Assembly: GCF_026262505.1 (NCBI RefSeq)
Contig: NC_067206.1
Span: 22,583,896-22,647,895 of the forward strand
Source of the DNA: Trichomonas vaginalis G3
Lineage: Eukaryota > Parabasalia > Trichomonadida > Trichomonadidae
DNA length: 64,000 nucleotides
Direction of reading: 5' to 3'
Below are positions 25,476 to 34,970 of this stretch, piece by piece. Both the position numbers and the translations under genes were made by a program. Position 1 is the stretch's first letter. Each line of letters opens with the position of its first letter. Below the pieces are notes generated by a model, which was given only the letters and a program-made list of their open reading frames with translations, searched no databases and was not told where the DNA came from.

Positions 25476-28400
25476 TCATATGGGTAAAAATATAGAATAG
25501 TTGGATTTATATATCATAATAGAACCCACTCGACCAAGCTTTACTTTCTTCCTGACTGAGTTTTTAACTCTTCTTTTTCCTTCATTGCCACTACTTTCAC
25601 TAGATGAAGTTACTTCTTCACTACTTTCACTTTGTTCTACTCTTCTCTTCTTCTTTGGTGTCGCTTTTTGTAACTTGCCCTCTGCTTCAAGTTGTTGCAT
25701 CTTTGCCTCATGTTCACCTAGTATGTTGTAAATTTCCCATGTCCTTTTTGCCTTTGGGCTCTGGTCGCCCATCTCAGGTAACCTATATCCTAGAAAGAGT
25801 TTGTCATAAGTTTGTATTTGAGTCTTCGCGTATTGTTTGCATGACTCTTTCCTGAGTTTCCGGTTCAAGCTCTTCAAACAGAGCCTGTCCATATGGAATA
25901 AGCTCGTTTCCAAATATATGTTTTTGTAGCCATTCTGGTTTTCTTTCCATGTTACCAACAATATCTTTTGTGAATGGGAAAGCTTTTACCCAATGTTTCA
26001 GTCTTGCGTCATTTATTTCTGTAGTTGGTTTTATTTTGTCAAGGAACATGTTTTTCAATACTAACATTTCATTTGGTACTGTCCATTTGAGTTTTCTTAA
26101 ATATTCATCCCTTCTCAGTTCATTGTCTGCAAAGTAAGTTTTTATGACATTTTGCAAACTTTCGTTTGCAAGGTCATGTACAATAGGTTCTCTTCCTTCT
26201 CCCTCCCTAACTTTCTTTCTAAACTCTTCACCAAATATACCATCTCTATGGTTCTGTGTAGTTCTTTGAGATAAATGTTTTAGAACGTCAGGTGTTATAT
26301 TTCCATCAGCCATGTTCATTTCATACTGGTCCAAAATATCTGCATCTTTCATATCTTTCAATGGCATTAAAGCCGCGCTTAAAATACCAGCTATATCTGG
26401 TTCACCATTCACTTCCATTGCGTCTACAACTTCTTGGAATTGTGGTTGTAAGTTTATGAACCACCTATCCGGATTAGCTTTATGACCCCATCTCATTGTA
26501 GTTCCATAGTCTGCAGAAACAAAAGTAGGTTTGTTTCCATCTTGGTTAGGTTCTGAATGAACTTTAAACAATGTTTCATTTCTATATGTTTGTTGAAATT
26601 TAACCTTTTATTTTCACCGAGTTCATCCAAAGATTGAACGTTAAATGCTCGTAAGTAAAAAGGGTTGTTGTATTTGCGTACATTTTCTTTCAGTACTTCC
26701 ATTCTATGCTGAATATTTTCATCTGTGTTGGAGTCTTTTGTATGTCGGCAAACATTTTTCGATATTCTTCTACTATGTCAGCCGAATTTTTTTTAGACTC
26801 TTGGAAAGATTCCATATTCACCTCATACTCTTGTTGAGGGTCAAGATTTTTCGGCTGTTCCAAATCTTCATCTAGTTCTGTGAAGTTAGTTTCCAAAGGA
26901 GGACTTGTTCGTTTCCTTCAGCTCTTCTAGCTGTTGTTGCTGAACTATTTCTTCCATGTCTGGTTGTATCTGAACTTCTTCCTGTGGAGTTTCTTGTACC
27001 TCATCTGCTGGCATTTCATATATTCCGAGACCGTTTTTAACAAGTTCCCTTTCTAAGTCATCCGGACTCATAAACCTTTCTTCTTTCGTTCCGTCTCTAT
27101 TTTTTACGCGTTTCATGACGGGAGTTGAATTGTCATTTAGCTCTGACATCAAATATCTCGGAGTAAATTCAGTCATGTCATTTGGATGATATGCTATTAA
27201 ATCATATCCCTTAGCGAGCTTGTATTTTCCAGGTTTGAAATTATATCCCATTTGGTGCTGAACCATAAAGCTAAATAGGTTCGGGTCAGTATTTCCTCCC
27301 TTGAACTTTCTAATAGCTTCTTTATATCTGTCACTAAAGTCAATACTATCTGGGTAACCATAGTCTTCCTTAAGCCTTTTTAAGAATTCTTGGTTTCCTT
27401 GTTCTGTTTGTGGTTGCTGTGCTGGTTGTTGTTGTGCTGGTTGTGGAGGTGGTTGTTGTGTTGGTTGTGGAGGTGGTTGCTGTGCTGGTTGTTGTTGTGT
27501 TGGTTGTTGTTGTTGTTGTGCTGGTTGTGGTTGTTGTTGTGTTGGTTTTGGTGCATGCCTGTGTCTGTGTCCATGTGACGATGTAAATGTTTTAGGTAGT
27601 CCTGGTGCAGGTGCTTCTCTTGGAGGGTTTGGTGGTATATAAATTCCAACAGCTGGTATATATGTTCCACCAGCTGGCACATATGTTCCATCTGCAGCGT
27701 AATGTCCTACCTGACTTTTCGTTTTTAAGAAAGCATTTACTAGGTCTGTTTTGGTCTGTTGTAACTCTTTTTCTTGACTTTCCACAACAGTTGCTCTAAC
27801 GGCGTCATAGGCACTTTGAACTGCCTGTCTCGTTGCTGCATCTGTTATTTTCGTCATATTTTGTGCTACTTCTTTTAACTCTTTGTCGAAACCTTCAGAC
27901 TTCAGTTTCTTTCCAGATGAGAAGTCGTTCACTAGTTTCACCTTACTATGAAGAGCTTCGAAGGCGTTCTTAAAGTCAGCATTCATTAAAGCTTCATTTG
28001 AACTGTCTTCATCCGCTTGTATTTTTGTCCTTATTGACCCTATAAGCTGGGCTGCTTTAGCGTTGGCTTGGGCATCTAACCAGTCATTGTTAGCTTTTAT
28101 ATATTCTGCGCTTTTCATTGCCTTTTGCATAGCCGCGTCGTCATTTTTACTTTCTTGTGCTAAGTTTTCATACTGTACGGTTTGGTTTTGCAACTGTAAA
28201 AGTTTTTCTGCCTTTACATTTGCTTCAACTTCTTTTTTATACTCATCGCTATCCATATATGTCTTCAGGGCTTTTTGTTTTATCTCTTCATCTTTCAGTA
28301 CTTTATATTGAGTAGTATGGTTTTTCAAATTTACAACATCTTGTTCCATTTTTGCTACTTCTGCTGCTTTTTCTGACACTTTTTTTGCATATTGCTCTGT

Positions 28401-28830
28401 ACTTAGTTCTTTCAGTTGTTCTTCTTTCTTCTTTTTCTCTACGTTTAACTCATTTAGTTTCTTTGTCTGTCTGTCATATTCTAGTTTCTTTTCGTTTTCA
28501 CTTATTTGCTTCTGTATGTCTATGTTTGACTTTTTGACATCTGCTATTTGATTTTTGAGTGAACTCAAATTCATTTGACTTTGAGGGTTATAGGCTGTTC
28601 CGTCTGCAGCTCCACCATAGCCTGCCATTTTCGCTAAAAGTGCCGCTCTTAAACCTCCACTCTGTGCACCAAAAACTCGGTTTAAAAGCATAGGATTGCT
28701 TGACATTTGTTGCAACATAGTGGGGTCATTCAGCATTTGTTGTTGCAACTGTTGTTGTGGTGTTAGTTTTACTATTGGATGTTTCAATGCTCTCTTCCTC
28801 TTACGTATATTCTTACGTCTTACGTGGCAT
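25476..28830 (-). pseudogene. Large coiled-coil and Pro/Gln-rich gene block (broken part of copy 1)
   Basis: A 3.3-kb minus-strand block that once held one or more genes. From its 5' end it shows: a basic start, a Gln/Met-rich stretch with LNDPTMLQQMSSNPMLLNRV, about 250 residues of heptad coiled coil, a Pro/Gln-rich low-complexity region (27400-27560), a folded domain (PGKYKLAKGYDLIAYHPNDM), a second folded part (GHKANPDRWFINLQPQFQEV), and a basic end with Ser/Glu runs and nuclear-signal-like KKKRR and KRRVK. A scaffold or DNA-core protein is possible. Broken, with about three or four breaks. Confidence 0.6.
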
Positions 28831-29319
28831 TTTAAGTGAAGTAAAAAGAGGCTTTTGACAGATGTTTATATGACACTTTTCTCCGGTTTATAGGACCTCT
28901 CTCATATTCTATCTTATCGTATCTAAACTCATAGTCATGTATGTCCTCTAACCATCTCATAACGGTTTCCAAACCACTTTTATCGGATGTAAAGTAAAAG
29001 CATGGATGGTTATGTAAAACGTCTAAAGTTTCTAAAGAGTCTCTCAAAGTATACTTCCTTGGAACGCCCGTAACTTTTCTGTAGCGACGATAGACCCTTA
29101 CTTGTCCGGACATAGTTATACTATTTTGAGTCCTCTACCGAAAAGTCAACGACAACGACTTTCAAAAATTTTTAGGGCTAGAAGGCACGAAGTGCCTGGG
29201 AAGCCCCCTTCACCCAAAAAAAACTCATTTTATACCTCATTGCATACTAAACATCTTCGGGGCTAGAGGGCACGAAGTGCCTGGAGGCCCCATTCCCTTT
29301 TTTTTTTTTTTTTTTTTTT
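28831..29319. repeat. Right end of copy 1: inverted methyltransferase fragment and doubled terminal repeat
   Basis: On the minus strand, 28860-29050 repeats about 190 bases from the 3' part of the methyltransferase gene (TLRDSLETLDVLHNHPCF to IEYERGPINR). Next comes a basic stretch readable as MSGQVRVYRRYRKVTGVP. The terminal hairpin occurs twice, at 29176-29208 and at 29259-29291, the second followed by the T tract that ends the element. Confidence 0.75.
29259..29319 (-). repeat. Right terminal inverted repeat of copy 1
   Basis: The reverse complement of the left end: GGGGC..., GGCAC-loop-GTGCC, ...GCCCC, then a T tract of more than 20 bases. Confidence 0.88.
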
Positions 29320-29325
29320 AATTAA
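29320..29325. repeat. Target site duplication of Maverick copy 1, right
   Basis: AATTAA, equal to 4059-4064. Confidence 0.7.
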
Positions 29326-29567
29326 TTCTTCTACAGTTCCTAAATTGTTACGTTGCATAATCATTTACATTTTGTATTTGTCAAAATCTCGGCTTTCAAT
29401 GCACACAATTTTGAATTAAAATATTGAATCTTTTTGAATTGACCAAAGAAAATCATGTTCGTAAATATTTATTATTCAATAGCACCACAGCAGTAAAACG
29501 TTCTAATTGATGATTGATTTTCTGAGGATTGAAAAATTTTTATTTACAAAATCTTCAATATTCGGCC

Positions 29568-30458
29568 ATGCTTGGTGTTGATCTTGGTGGATCCTTTACA
29601 AAGATATGCTTTATTGGAAAAGATGGAAACAAAAAACTCATGTACATACCAACCAAAATAGAAGATATAAAGAACTTCTTCAAATCTGACGAATCAGGTA
29701 AACTTCAGATCGAACAAATCCCTGAGGACATCGAAAAGATATGCATAACTGGTGGTGGATCCGTGAAATTTAGAGAGTTCTTTGAAACTCTTAACCCAAA
29801 GCCAGTTAAAGTTGATGAATTAAGTACTCAAGCTTTCGGGGCACTTCATTTACTCAAGGATAGAAGTAATGTTCGTGTTCTCGGTCCAGATATTCAGAAT
29901 TTCACGCCCTGTATTGTTATATCTATGGGTACAGGCGTATCATTTTCATATTTATCACAAGACAATACAGTTAGACATGTAGGAGGATCCCCATTAGGAG
30001 GTGGATCTTTAATGGGTCTTTCAAATTTATTAATTCAAGTAAATGATTTTGACGAACTCATCCGATTAGCAAGCGTCGGAAATGCCTCTACATTAGACTT
30101 ACTCGTTTCAGATATTTATGGTCAAAATTACGGCAATACTCTGAGAGCGGATGTCACTGCTTCATCATTTGCCAAAGCATCAATTGAAAATAAAACAGCA
30201 CCGAAAGAAGACATTGCAGCATCACTCTTACAAGCAATTTGCTATTCAATTTCTCGAGGAGCATCAGCTGTTGGCCGTTTTGAGAACGTCAACTGCCTTG
30301 TTTTTGTTGGTGGTTTCCTTTCTATGGAAGGAAATATTCCAGAATCACTTTACAAAGCTGCATCTTTATTTGATAAAATTTTGTCTCTTGTTTTCCCAGA
30401 AAATCACAAATATGCAGGTGCTATTGGTGCTGCACTTAAAGCATTTGATCTCAAATGA
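29568..30458 (+). CDS. Type II pantothenate kinase (Fumble family)
   Basis: I start the gene at the ATG at 29568 (296 residues), because the product then opens MLGVDLGGSFTKICFIG, the phosphate-1 motif of the ASKHA kinase fold. CITGGGSVKF near residue 70, SMGTGVSFSYL near 125 and GGSPLGGGSLMGL near 140 are marks of the Fumble-type pantothenate kinases, and FVGGFL and YAGAIGAALKAF close the protein. It makes 4'-phosphopantothenate from pantothenate and ATP, the first step of coenzyme A synthesis. No clear initiator is seen just upstream (only TCAATA). Host gene, about 240 bases from Maverick copy 1, whole. Confidence 0.88.
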   Translation: MLGVDLGGSFTKICFIGKDGNKKLMYIPTKIEDIKNFFKSDESGKLQIEQIPEDIEKICITGGGSVKFREFFETLNPKPVKVDELSTQAFGALHLLKDRSNVRVLGPDIQNFTPCIVISMGTGVSFSYLSQDNTVRHVGGSPLGGGSLMGLSNLLIQVNDFDELIRLASVGNASTLDLLVSDIYGQNYGNTLRADVTASSFAKASIENKTAPKEDIAASLLQAICYSISRGASAVGRFENVNCLVFVGGFLSMEGNIPESLYKAASLFDKILSLVFPENHKYAGAIGAALKAFDLK

Positions 30459-30910
30459 CTTATTAAGTCTGATAAAATCTAAAACTATCTGTTATCAAAT
30501 TAATATTTTTTACTATCTATAATATTTCATAAATTAATTCAATAATTTCGGATTGGTTTCGCATATAAATAAGTAAAATAGAACTTATGATTGCATCTTC
30601 TTCATAACAATTCAATTGTTATGAAAAAATTTGAAGAAAATGGAGCATAAAGTATTTATATCGTAGACTTATAGAAAATGAAAATACCGATGGATGTTTA
30701 AATGCTTATTTGAAGCTTTTTGATATCATTAAATACGAGAAACCTTTAAATCTTATTAATTTCTGAGCAGAATTGATTAATGCCAAGACAAAAACCTAAA
30801 CCATATGGAAATCAAACGACTACAAGAGCTATTTCCTGAGAAAACAAGTTATTGATATCATATAGAAGCCGCCATAGTCGATTATTTTTCATTCAAAATT
30901 AATTTTTTTT
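30459..30910. other. Host intergenic DNA
   Basis: About 450 AT-rich bases. A stretch at 30657-30765 can be read as a short protein-like frame (YRRLIENENTDGCLNAYLK) that stops quickly; it may be a gene remnant. Otherwise nothing is seen. Confidence 0.45.
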
Positions 30911-30916
30911 TCATAT
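30911..30916 (+). promoter_or_regulatory. Initiator element (Inr) of the RPB3 gene
   Basis: TCATAT fits the Trichomonas initiator; the A at 30913 is 17 bases before the ATG at 30930. Confidence 0.55.
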
Positions 30917-30929
30917 ATTAGAGCGGTCA

Positions 30930-31898
30930 ATGGCAGCACAGCGACCAACTTCTGATACATCATCACCACAAATTTTCGTTACAGCGAAAACATCAAATAG
31001 CATCGAGTTTAGGCTTATGAACGTCTCTCGTCATTTTGCAAACGCTCTTCGTCGTGTTATGATTGCAGAAGTTCCAACACTTGCAGTCGATACAGTTGAA
31101 TTTTTCCAGAATACTTCGCCACTTCCCGATGAATATATTGCTCATAGACTTGCTTTAATTCCTTTCGTTTCTGAAGACGCTGATAAATTCTTTTATCACT
31201 CACAGTGCAACTGCGATGGTTCACAATTAGGCTACTGTCCCAATTGCACAGTTATTTACACGATTGATGCTCATTGTGAGCCAGAAAGTGATAGTGTGGT
31301 CGAAGTTACATCAAACGATCTTAAACTTATCGCTCCACATAAGTGGGCTGACAAATCAACAATGGGTAGTATCCACATCGGTGTAAAGCCAGCAACTCTC
31401 TTTGCAAATGGAGATTCAAATCCACAACCCGTAACAATTACAAAACTTGCACCTGGCCAAACTTTGAGGCTTGCCGCTTATATTAGAAAAGGTATCGGCA
31501 GAAATCACGCTAAATGGTCGCCCGTTTGCGTTTCTACATATCATCAAGTTGCTTCTATTGATTTCCGTGAAGCCTATAAACAAATAATGGACCAGAAAGA
31601 AAAAGAAGAGGTTGTTGCTAGCTGTCCCAAGAAGTGCCTGAAGATGGGACTCGACGATAATATTCAAGTTGCGAATTTCGAGGATTGCACCTTCTGCAAT
31701 CAATGCATTCGTACTGCTGAAGTCCACGGCCATAAGGACGCTATTGTTATTCAAAGCAAACGCGGATTATTTGTCTTTAATGTTGAAACAATCGGCAGCT
31801 TATCTCCAGAAAATGTAGTTACAAGAGGTTTCCAAGCTCTTACAAATAAGCTTGACCAATTCAAGAAGAATGTTGATGAATTGCAAATTACATATTAA
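30930..31898 (+). CDS. RPB3: DNA-directed RNA polymerase II subunit RPB3
   Basis: 322 residues. The alpha-like dimerisation motif is clear (FANALRRVMIAEVPTLAVD, residues about 36-54, and IAHRLALIPF). A zinc loop with Cys93, Cys95, Cys103 and Cys106 (CNCDGSQLGYCPNC) points to RPB3 and not to the Pol I/III subunit AC40. Residues 232-259 carry five more Cys (CPKKC, then CTFCNQC), the spacing of the ferredoxin-like 4Fe-4S domain of archaeal subunit D. The end (NVETIGSLSPENVV) is typical of the family. It assembles with RPB11 in the polymerase core. Host gene, whole. Confidence 0.87.
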   Translation: MAAQRPTSDTSSPQIFVTAKTSNSIEFRLMNVSRHFANALRRVMIAEVPTLAVDTVEFFQNTSPLPDEYIAHRLALIPFVSEDADKFFYHSQCNCDGSQLGYCPNCTVIYTIDAHCEPESDSVVEVTSNDLKLIAPHKWADKSTMGSIHIGVKPATLFANGDSNPQPVTITKLAPGQTLRLAAYIRKGIGRNHAKWSPVCVSTYHQVASIDFREAYKQIMDQKEKEEVVASCPKKCLKMGLDDNIQVANFEDCTFCNQCIRTAEVHGHKDAIVIQSKRGLFVFNVETIGSLSPENVVTRGFQALTNKLDQFKKNVDELQITY

Positions 31899-32137
31899 TT
31901 TTTTTATACAAGATATATTTTTTATTGATCTGCATAATATATATATTAAACAAACATTTTATTTAAAAATTCTCTTTTATTGAATTTTCATAATTTTATT
32001 TTTTGGATTTTTCATTCTCGTTTATTAATAAAAGTACTAATCTCCATAAAATATAATAATTTTTCTATTTATTTTTAGATTAAATCAGCATTTAAAAATT
32101 TCTAAAAAATAATTAAGACAATTTCAGATCAATGCAA
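31899..32137. other. Host intergenic DNA before Maverick copy 2
   Basis: 240 AT-rich bases with no visible feature apart from a TA-rich 3' flank of RPB3. Confidence 0.5.

Positions 32138-32143
<6 letters not shown>
32138..32143. repeat. Target site duplication of Maverick copy 2, left
   Basis: TAATTT here and at 57661-57666; different from that of copy 1. Confidence 0.65.
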
Positions 32144-32170
<27 letters not shown>

Positions 32171-32212
32171 GCAGTGGGGCTTCCAGGCACTTCGTGCCCT
32201 CTAGCCCCGAAG
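32144..32212 (+). repeat. Left terminal inverted repeat of copy 2
   Basis: An A tract of 26 bases, then GGCAGTGGGGCTTCCAGG and the 32176-32208 hairpin (GGGGCT/AGCCCC outer, GGCAC/GTGCC inner), then GAAGATGTTTAG. Confidence 0.88.
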
Positions 32213-32225
32213 ATGTTTAGGAGAA

Positions 32226-32335
32226 ATGAAGTTTTGAGGACATACATGACTTTGAGTTTAGATATGACAAGATAGAATATGAGAGAGGTCCTATAAACCG
32301 GAGAAAGTGTCATATAAACATCTGTCATTTTACTC
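32226..32335 (+). repeat. Extra fragment of the methyltransferase gene at the left end of copy 2
   Basis: About 105 bases (GAGGACATACATGACTTTGA to GGAGAAAGTGTCATA) repeat the 3' part of the methyltransferase gene that follows in full at 32520. The continuation ATAAACATCTGTCA matches, inverted, the sequence beside the fragment at the right end of copy 1. Confidence 0.8.
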
Positions 32336-32519
32336 AGAATTTTACTCAGAATTCAATAAAAATATATTTTAGGGTAGAAGGGTATATCTACCCCGTTTTC
32401 TAACCTCTTTTCTACCCCATATGTCCTTACTGAAAATATGACCTTTGACCGAGTAGTTTTCATGTTTTGTCACTTTTCTGTCACTTTTCAGGAAAAAACA
32501 TTTTTATTATATATATAAA
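32336..32519. repeat. Palindromic repeats and leader before the copy 2 methyltransferase
   Basis: Contains TTTAGGGTAGAAGGGTATAT, then CTACCCCG and two further CTnnCCTCTTTT-type units, a GGGTA variant of the short repeats of the cargo zones, and CATATGTCCTTACTGAAAA, which recurs inverted near 15980 in copy 1. It ends with the leader TTTTTATTATATATATAAA. Confidence 0.6.
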
Positions 32520-33338
32520 ATGAATTTTACAAAACCACCGTTACCCTTCTTTGGAAATAAGAGTAGATGTAAAGATATTCTATTGAGAGAACTTAAGAAA
32601 CTACCGAATGGTCTAACATTTGTAGACTTGTTCGGTGGAAGTTTCTATATATCTCATTTGTGCCATACAATATTTCCTGACTCAAAGATTATATGCAATG
32701 ACTTCGACAACTATATGAACCGTCTCAAACATATACCAGACACAAACAAAATATTGAAAGAGTTAAAAGAAAAGATACCTATAGGTAAGATGGAACGTAT
32801 ACCATTAGATAAGAAAAATACTGTCAGAGAGGTTTTGAAAAAAGCAGAGTATATTGACTGGGATAGTATATCTGCTAGACTATTATATAGTGGTGCTATA
32901 AGAGTTCATGACATTGAAACACTTATGTCAAAAGTTTTATATCTTAACTATACAAATGTTTTCAAAGAGAACATAGAAAAATATATTGAGGGTATAGAGT
33001 TTGTGAGATGTCATTGGACAGAGTTGTATGAAAAATATAAAGACAAGGAAAATGTTTTCTTTATAGTGGACCCGCCGTTCTATAACACATGGGATTTTCA
33101 ATACCAAGTAGACTGGACTTTGAGAGACTCTTTAGAAACTTTAGACGTTTTACATAACCATCCATGCTTTTACTTTACATCCGATAAAAGTGGTTTGGAA
33201 AGTGTCATGAGATGGTTAGAGGACATACATGACTATGAGTTTAGATACGATAAGATAGAATATGAGAGAGGTCCTATAAACTGGAGAAAGTGTCATAACA
33301 AAGAAATTTTACTAGTAAGTAAATGTGGTTTGAAATAG
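32520..33338 (+). CDS. D12-class N6-adenine DNA methyltransferase, copy 2
   Basis: 272 residues, the same length as the copy 1 enzyme, with the same FGGS and DPPFYNT motifs and about 15 residue differences spread along the chain. The frame is open although most of this element is broken, which would fit selection for the enzyme or a recent exchange with an intact copy. Its 3' end overlaps the membrane microprotein gene as in copy 1. Confidence 0.85.
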   Translation: MNFTKPPLPFFGNKSRCKDILLRELKKLPNGLTFVDLFGGSFYISHLCHTIFPDSKIICNDFDNYMNRLKHIPDTNKILKELKEKIPIGKMERIPLDKKNTVREVLKKAEYIDWDSISARLLYSGAIRVHDIETLMSKVLYLNYTNVFKENIEKYIEGIEFVRCHWTELYEKYKDKENVFFIVDPPFYNTWDFQYQVDWTLRDSLETLDVLHNHPCFYFTSDKSGLESVMRWLEDIHDYEFRYDKIEYERGPINWRKCHNKEILLVSKCGLK

Positions 33339-33454
33339 GACTACTTGTTTTAGGTTTTTTCCATTGTGTCATTTACTTATTTGACGTGGCAGAAAGATAT
33401 AGAGAATATGAAGATGAACCAATGCCTGCAAATGTTCAGTATATGTACTCGTAA
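33323..33454 (+). CDS. 43-residue membrane microprotein, copy 2
   Basis: The same frame and length as 4970-5101. The hydrophobic segment and the acidic tail ending NVQYMYS are kept; the differences are Phe to Leu and Lys to Arg. Confidence 0.65.
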   Translation: MWFEIGLLVLGFFHCVIYLFDVAERYREYEDEPMPANVQYMYS

Positions 33455-33477
33455 GAGATATTTTTATCTAATATTAA

Positions 33478-33840
33478 ATGGACGCACAGAACTTAGCGAA
33501 TGCACAGCAACCTGGACAACCAAACCCAGAGAATATTCCAAATGAAGTTAGAATACAAACTGCAATGGCAAACTATGGTCAAGTGCCAACAGATGTACAA
33601 ATGCAAACTGCCATGTCAAATGACGCTGCGTTAGGTTTGCCACCATGGTATGCAAATATGAGATGGAAAGAGTTTTATACAAACCCTGAAGTGGGATATA
33701 AACAACTCTATGCAGATGACGCGAACACAGGAGTTGACCCAGAGTATGTTTTCTACCAGAGGAGAAATAGAATGTATGAGCTCCAGTTAAAGAATGCAAT
33801 GGAACTCAACAGGAAACGTAAGAGACTAGGCGGACATTAG
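33478..33840 (+). CDS. Hypothetical 120-residue Maverick protein, copy 2
   Basis: Nearly identical to 5125-5487 (Thr to Ala near residue 9). The internal QTAMAN/QTAMSN duplication and the basic end are kept. Open frame. Confidence 0.7.
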   Translation: MDAQNLANAQQPGQPNPENIPNEVRIQTAMANYGQVPTDVQMQTAMSNDAALGLPPWYANMRWKEFYTNPEVGYKQLYADDANTGVDPEYVFYQRRNRMYELQLKNAMELNRKRKRLGGH

Positions 33841-33858
33841 ATTTTTACATATAGTAAA

Positions 33859-34101
33859 ATGGGTTTCTTCAGTAGTATTGGAAACTTCTTCAGAAGAGTT
33901 GGAAGAGGTATATGGAATGGAATAAAATCTGTCGGAAGGGGAGTATGGAACGGAGTCAAAAATATTGGTAAAAGAGTAGGTCAGTTCGTTGGTATTATAC
34001 CTAAAGACCCTGAACCAGAAGAACAAGCTCCTGTTATACAACAGCCTGAACCTGCACCACAGTCTAGTTGGCAACCAAATCCAACACCTCAACCGTATTA
34101 A
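33859..34101 (+). CDS. Small Gly/Trp-rich amphipathic protein, copy 2
   Basis: 80 residues, starting MGFFSSIGNFFRRVG. The GRGIWNGIKSV/GRGVWNGVKNI pair and the Pro/Gln-rich tail are kept. The changes sit mainly in the first 15 residues and preserve Gly2 and the hydrophobic/basic pattern. Open frame. Confidence 0.65.
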   Translation: MGFFSSIGNFFRRVGRGIWNGIKSVGRGVWNGVKNIGKRVGQFVGIIPKDPEPEEQAPVIQQPEPAPQSSWQPNPTPQPY

Positions 34102-34103
34102 AA

Positions 34104-34952
34104 TTATATTTTTACCGTTCGATAGTAGTTGTATATGAAACTAAGTTCTAAGTAAAACGCGTGGTATAATGGAATTATTCTCTTTCTTCCATCTGTAGTA
34201 AACCATACTTGAAAGTCTGAAATACTTCCACTTGGTGGTTCGTATAGCTTTGTAGGTTTTTCGTAAAAGTCATTTGCCAAGCATAAAAAAGAGTTTTGTG
34301 CACCAGAAAATGAAGCATGAACTATAATAGCATCTGAGTCGAAAACATTTTCATATGTTCCATTAGGGTTTTCGACTTCATAAAAGTTCGGGTGTACTGG
34401 ATATTCTGCAGGCTGATTTAACATCCTCAAAAATCTATACCATGCCAAGTTGTTATATTTTGTAGAAATATAAACGTCTTCTCCAAGGTCTTCTATTCTA
34501 TTGATTTTAACAGTTGCATTTTTCCTGTCATATATAATATCGAGATGGTACTCTCCTTCGTCAATGTTGTACTGTTTTGCATATTCGAGATAGATATCGT
34601 TTATTTTTTCTTGAAAAGCTTGAAGAGTTGTTTCTAAGTTTACAAGCAAATTCACTTGTAAAAGTTTTCCCTGTTCAAATTTCTCATACGTACGTTTCTC
34701 TTTGTTATAGTATCGAATTTCAAAAGCGACCGTAAATGGGAAACCATGTATGGCTTCTGAAATGAACTTCATTCTACGAAAGCCAACAGCTTTTGTGACG
34801 GATGGGTCTCTTAACCATCTTAATGGGTAGTCAAAACGATAGCCTTCATGCTTTACGGTCTCTGTCTCAAACTTTTGACCGACATTAGTAAAAAGTTCAT
34901 CTAATGGTTTAGTTGTAGCAACTCTTGAATTTTCTTTTTCTATTGGAAGCAT
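34104..34952 (-). CDS. Hypothetical 282-residue Maverick protein, copy 2
   Basis: The same length as 5753-6601, with about ten residue changes. The C-terminal DFQVWFTT and FYLELSFIYNY are kept. Its start codon is 18 bases from that of the fibre gene. Open frame. Confidence 0.7.
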   Translation of the reverse strand: MLPIEKENSRVATTKPLDELFTNVGQKFETETVKHEGYRFDYPLRWLRDPSVTKAVGFRRMKFISEAIHGFPFTVAFEIRYYNKEKRTYEKFEQGKLLQVNLLVNLETTLQAFQEKINDIYLEYAKQYNIDEGEYHLDIIYDRKNATVKINRIEDLGEDVYISTKYNNLAWYRFLRMLNQPAEYPVHPNFYEVENPNGTYENVFDSDAIIVHASFSGAQNSFLCLANDFYEKPTKLYEPPSGSISDFQVWFTTDGRKRIIPLYHAFYLELSFIYNYYRTVKI

Positions 34953-34970
34953 ATTTTATCTATAATAAAA

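Larger units (their letters stand above)
4065..29319 (+). mobile_element. Maverick/Polinton element, copy 1 (fossil)
   Basis: A 25.3-kb element bounded by A/T tracts and inverted terminal repeats carrying a hairpin (4082-4114 and 29259-29291), inside a 6-base target duplication. Parts in order: adenine methyltransferase, membrane microprotein, small structural-looking genes, fibre-like gene, integrase (minus), family B polymerase, cargo zone with KilA-N genes and repeats (about 13230-19040), then mainly minus-strand packaging ATPase, SF3-type helicase, capsid-type genes and a coiled-coil block. Broken, with about a dozen breaks, mostly in the right half. High likeness to copy 2 indicates a young family. 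Confidence 0.93.

Noticed and set aside
27390-27578. Leu/Trp/Cys-rich membrane-like frame
   Set aside because: A shadow of the Pro/Gln-rich low-complexity region on the other strand.
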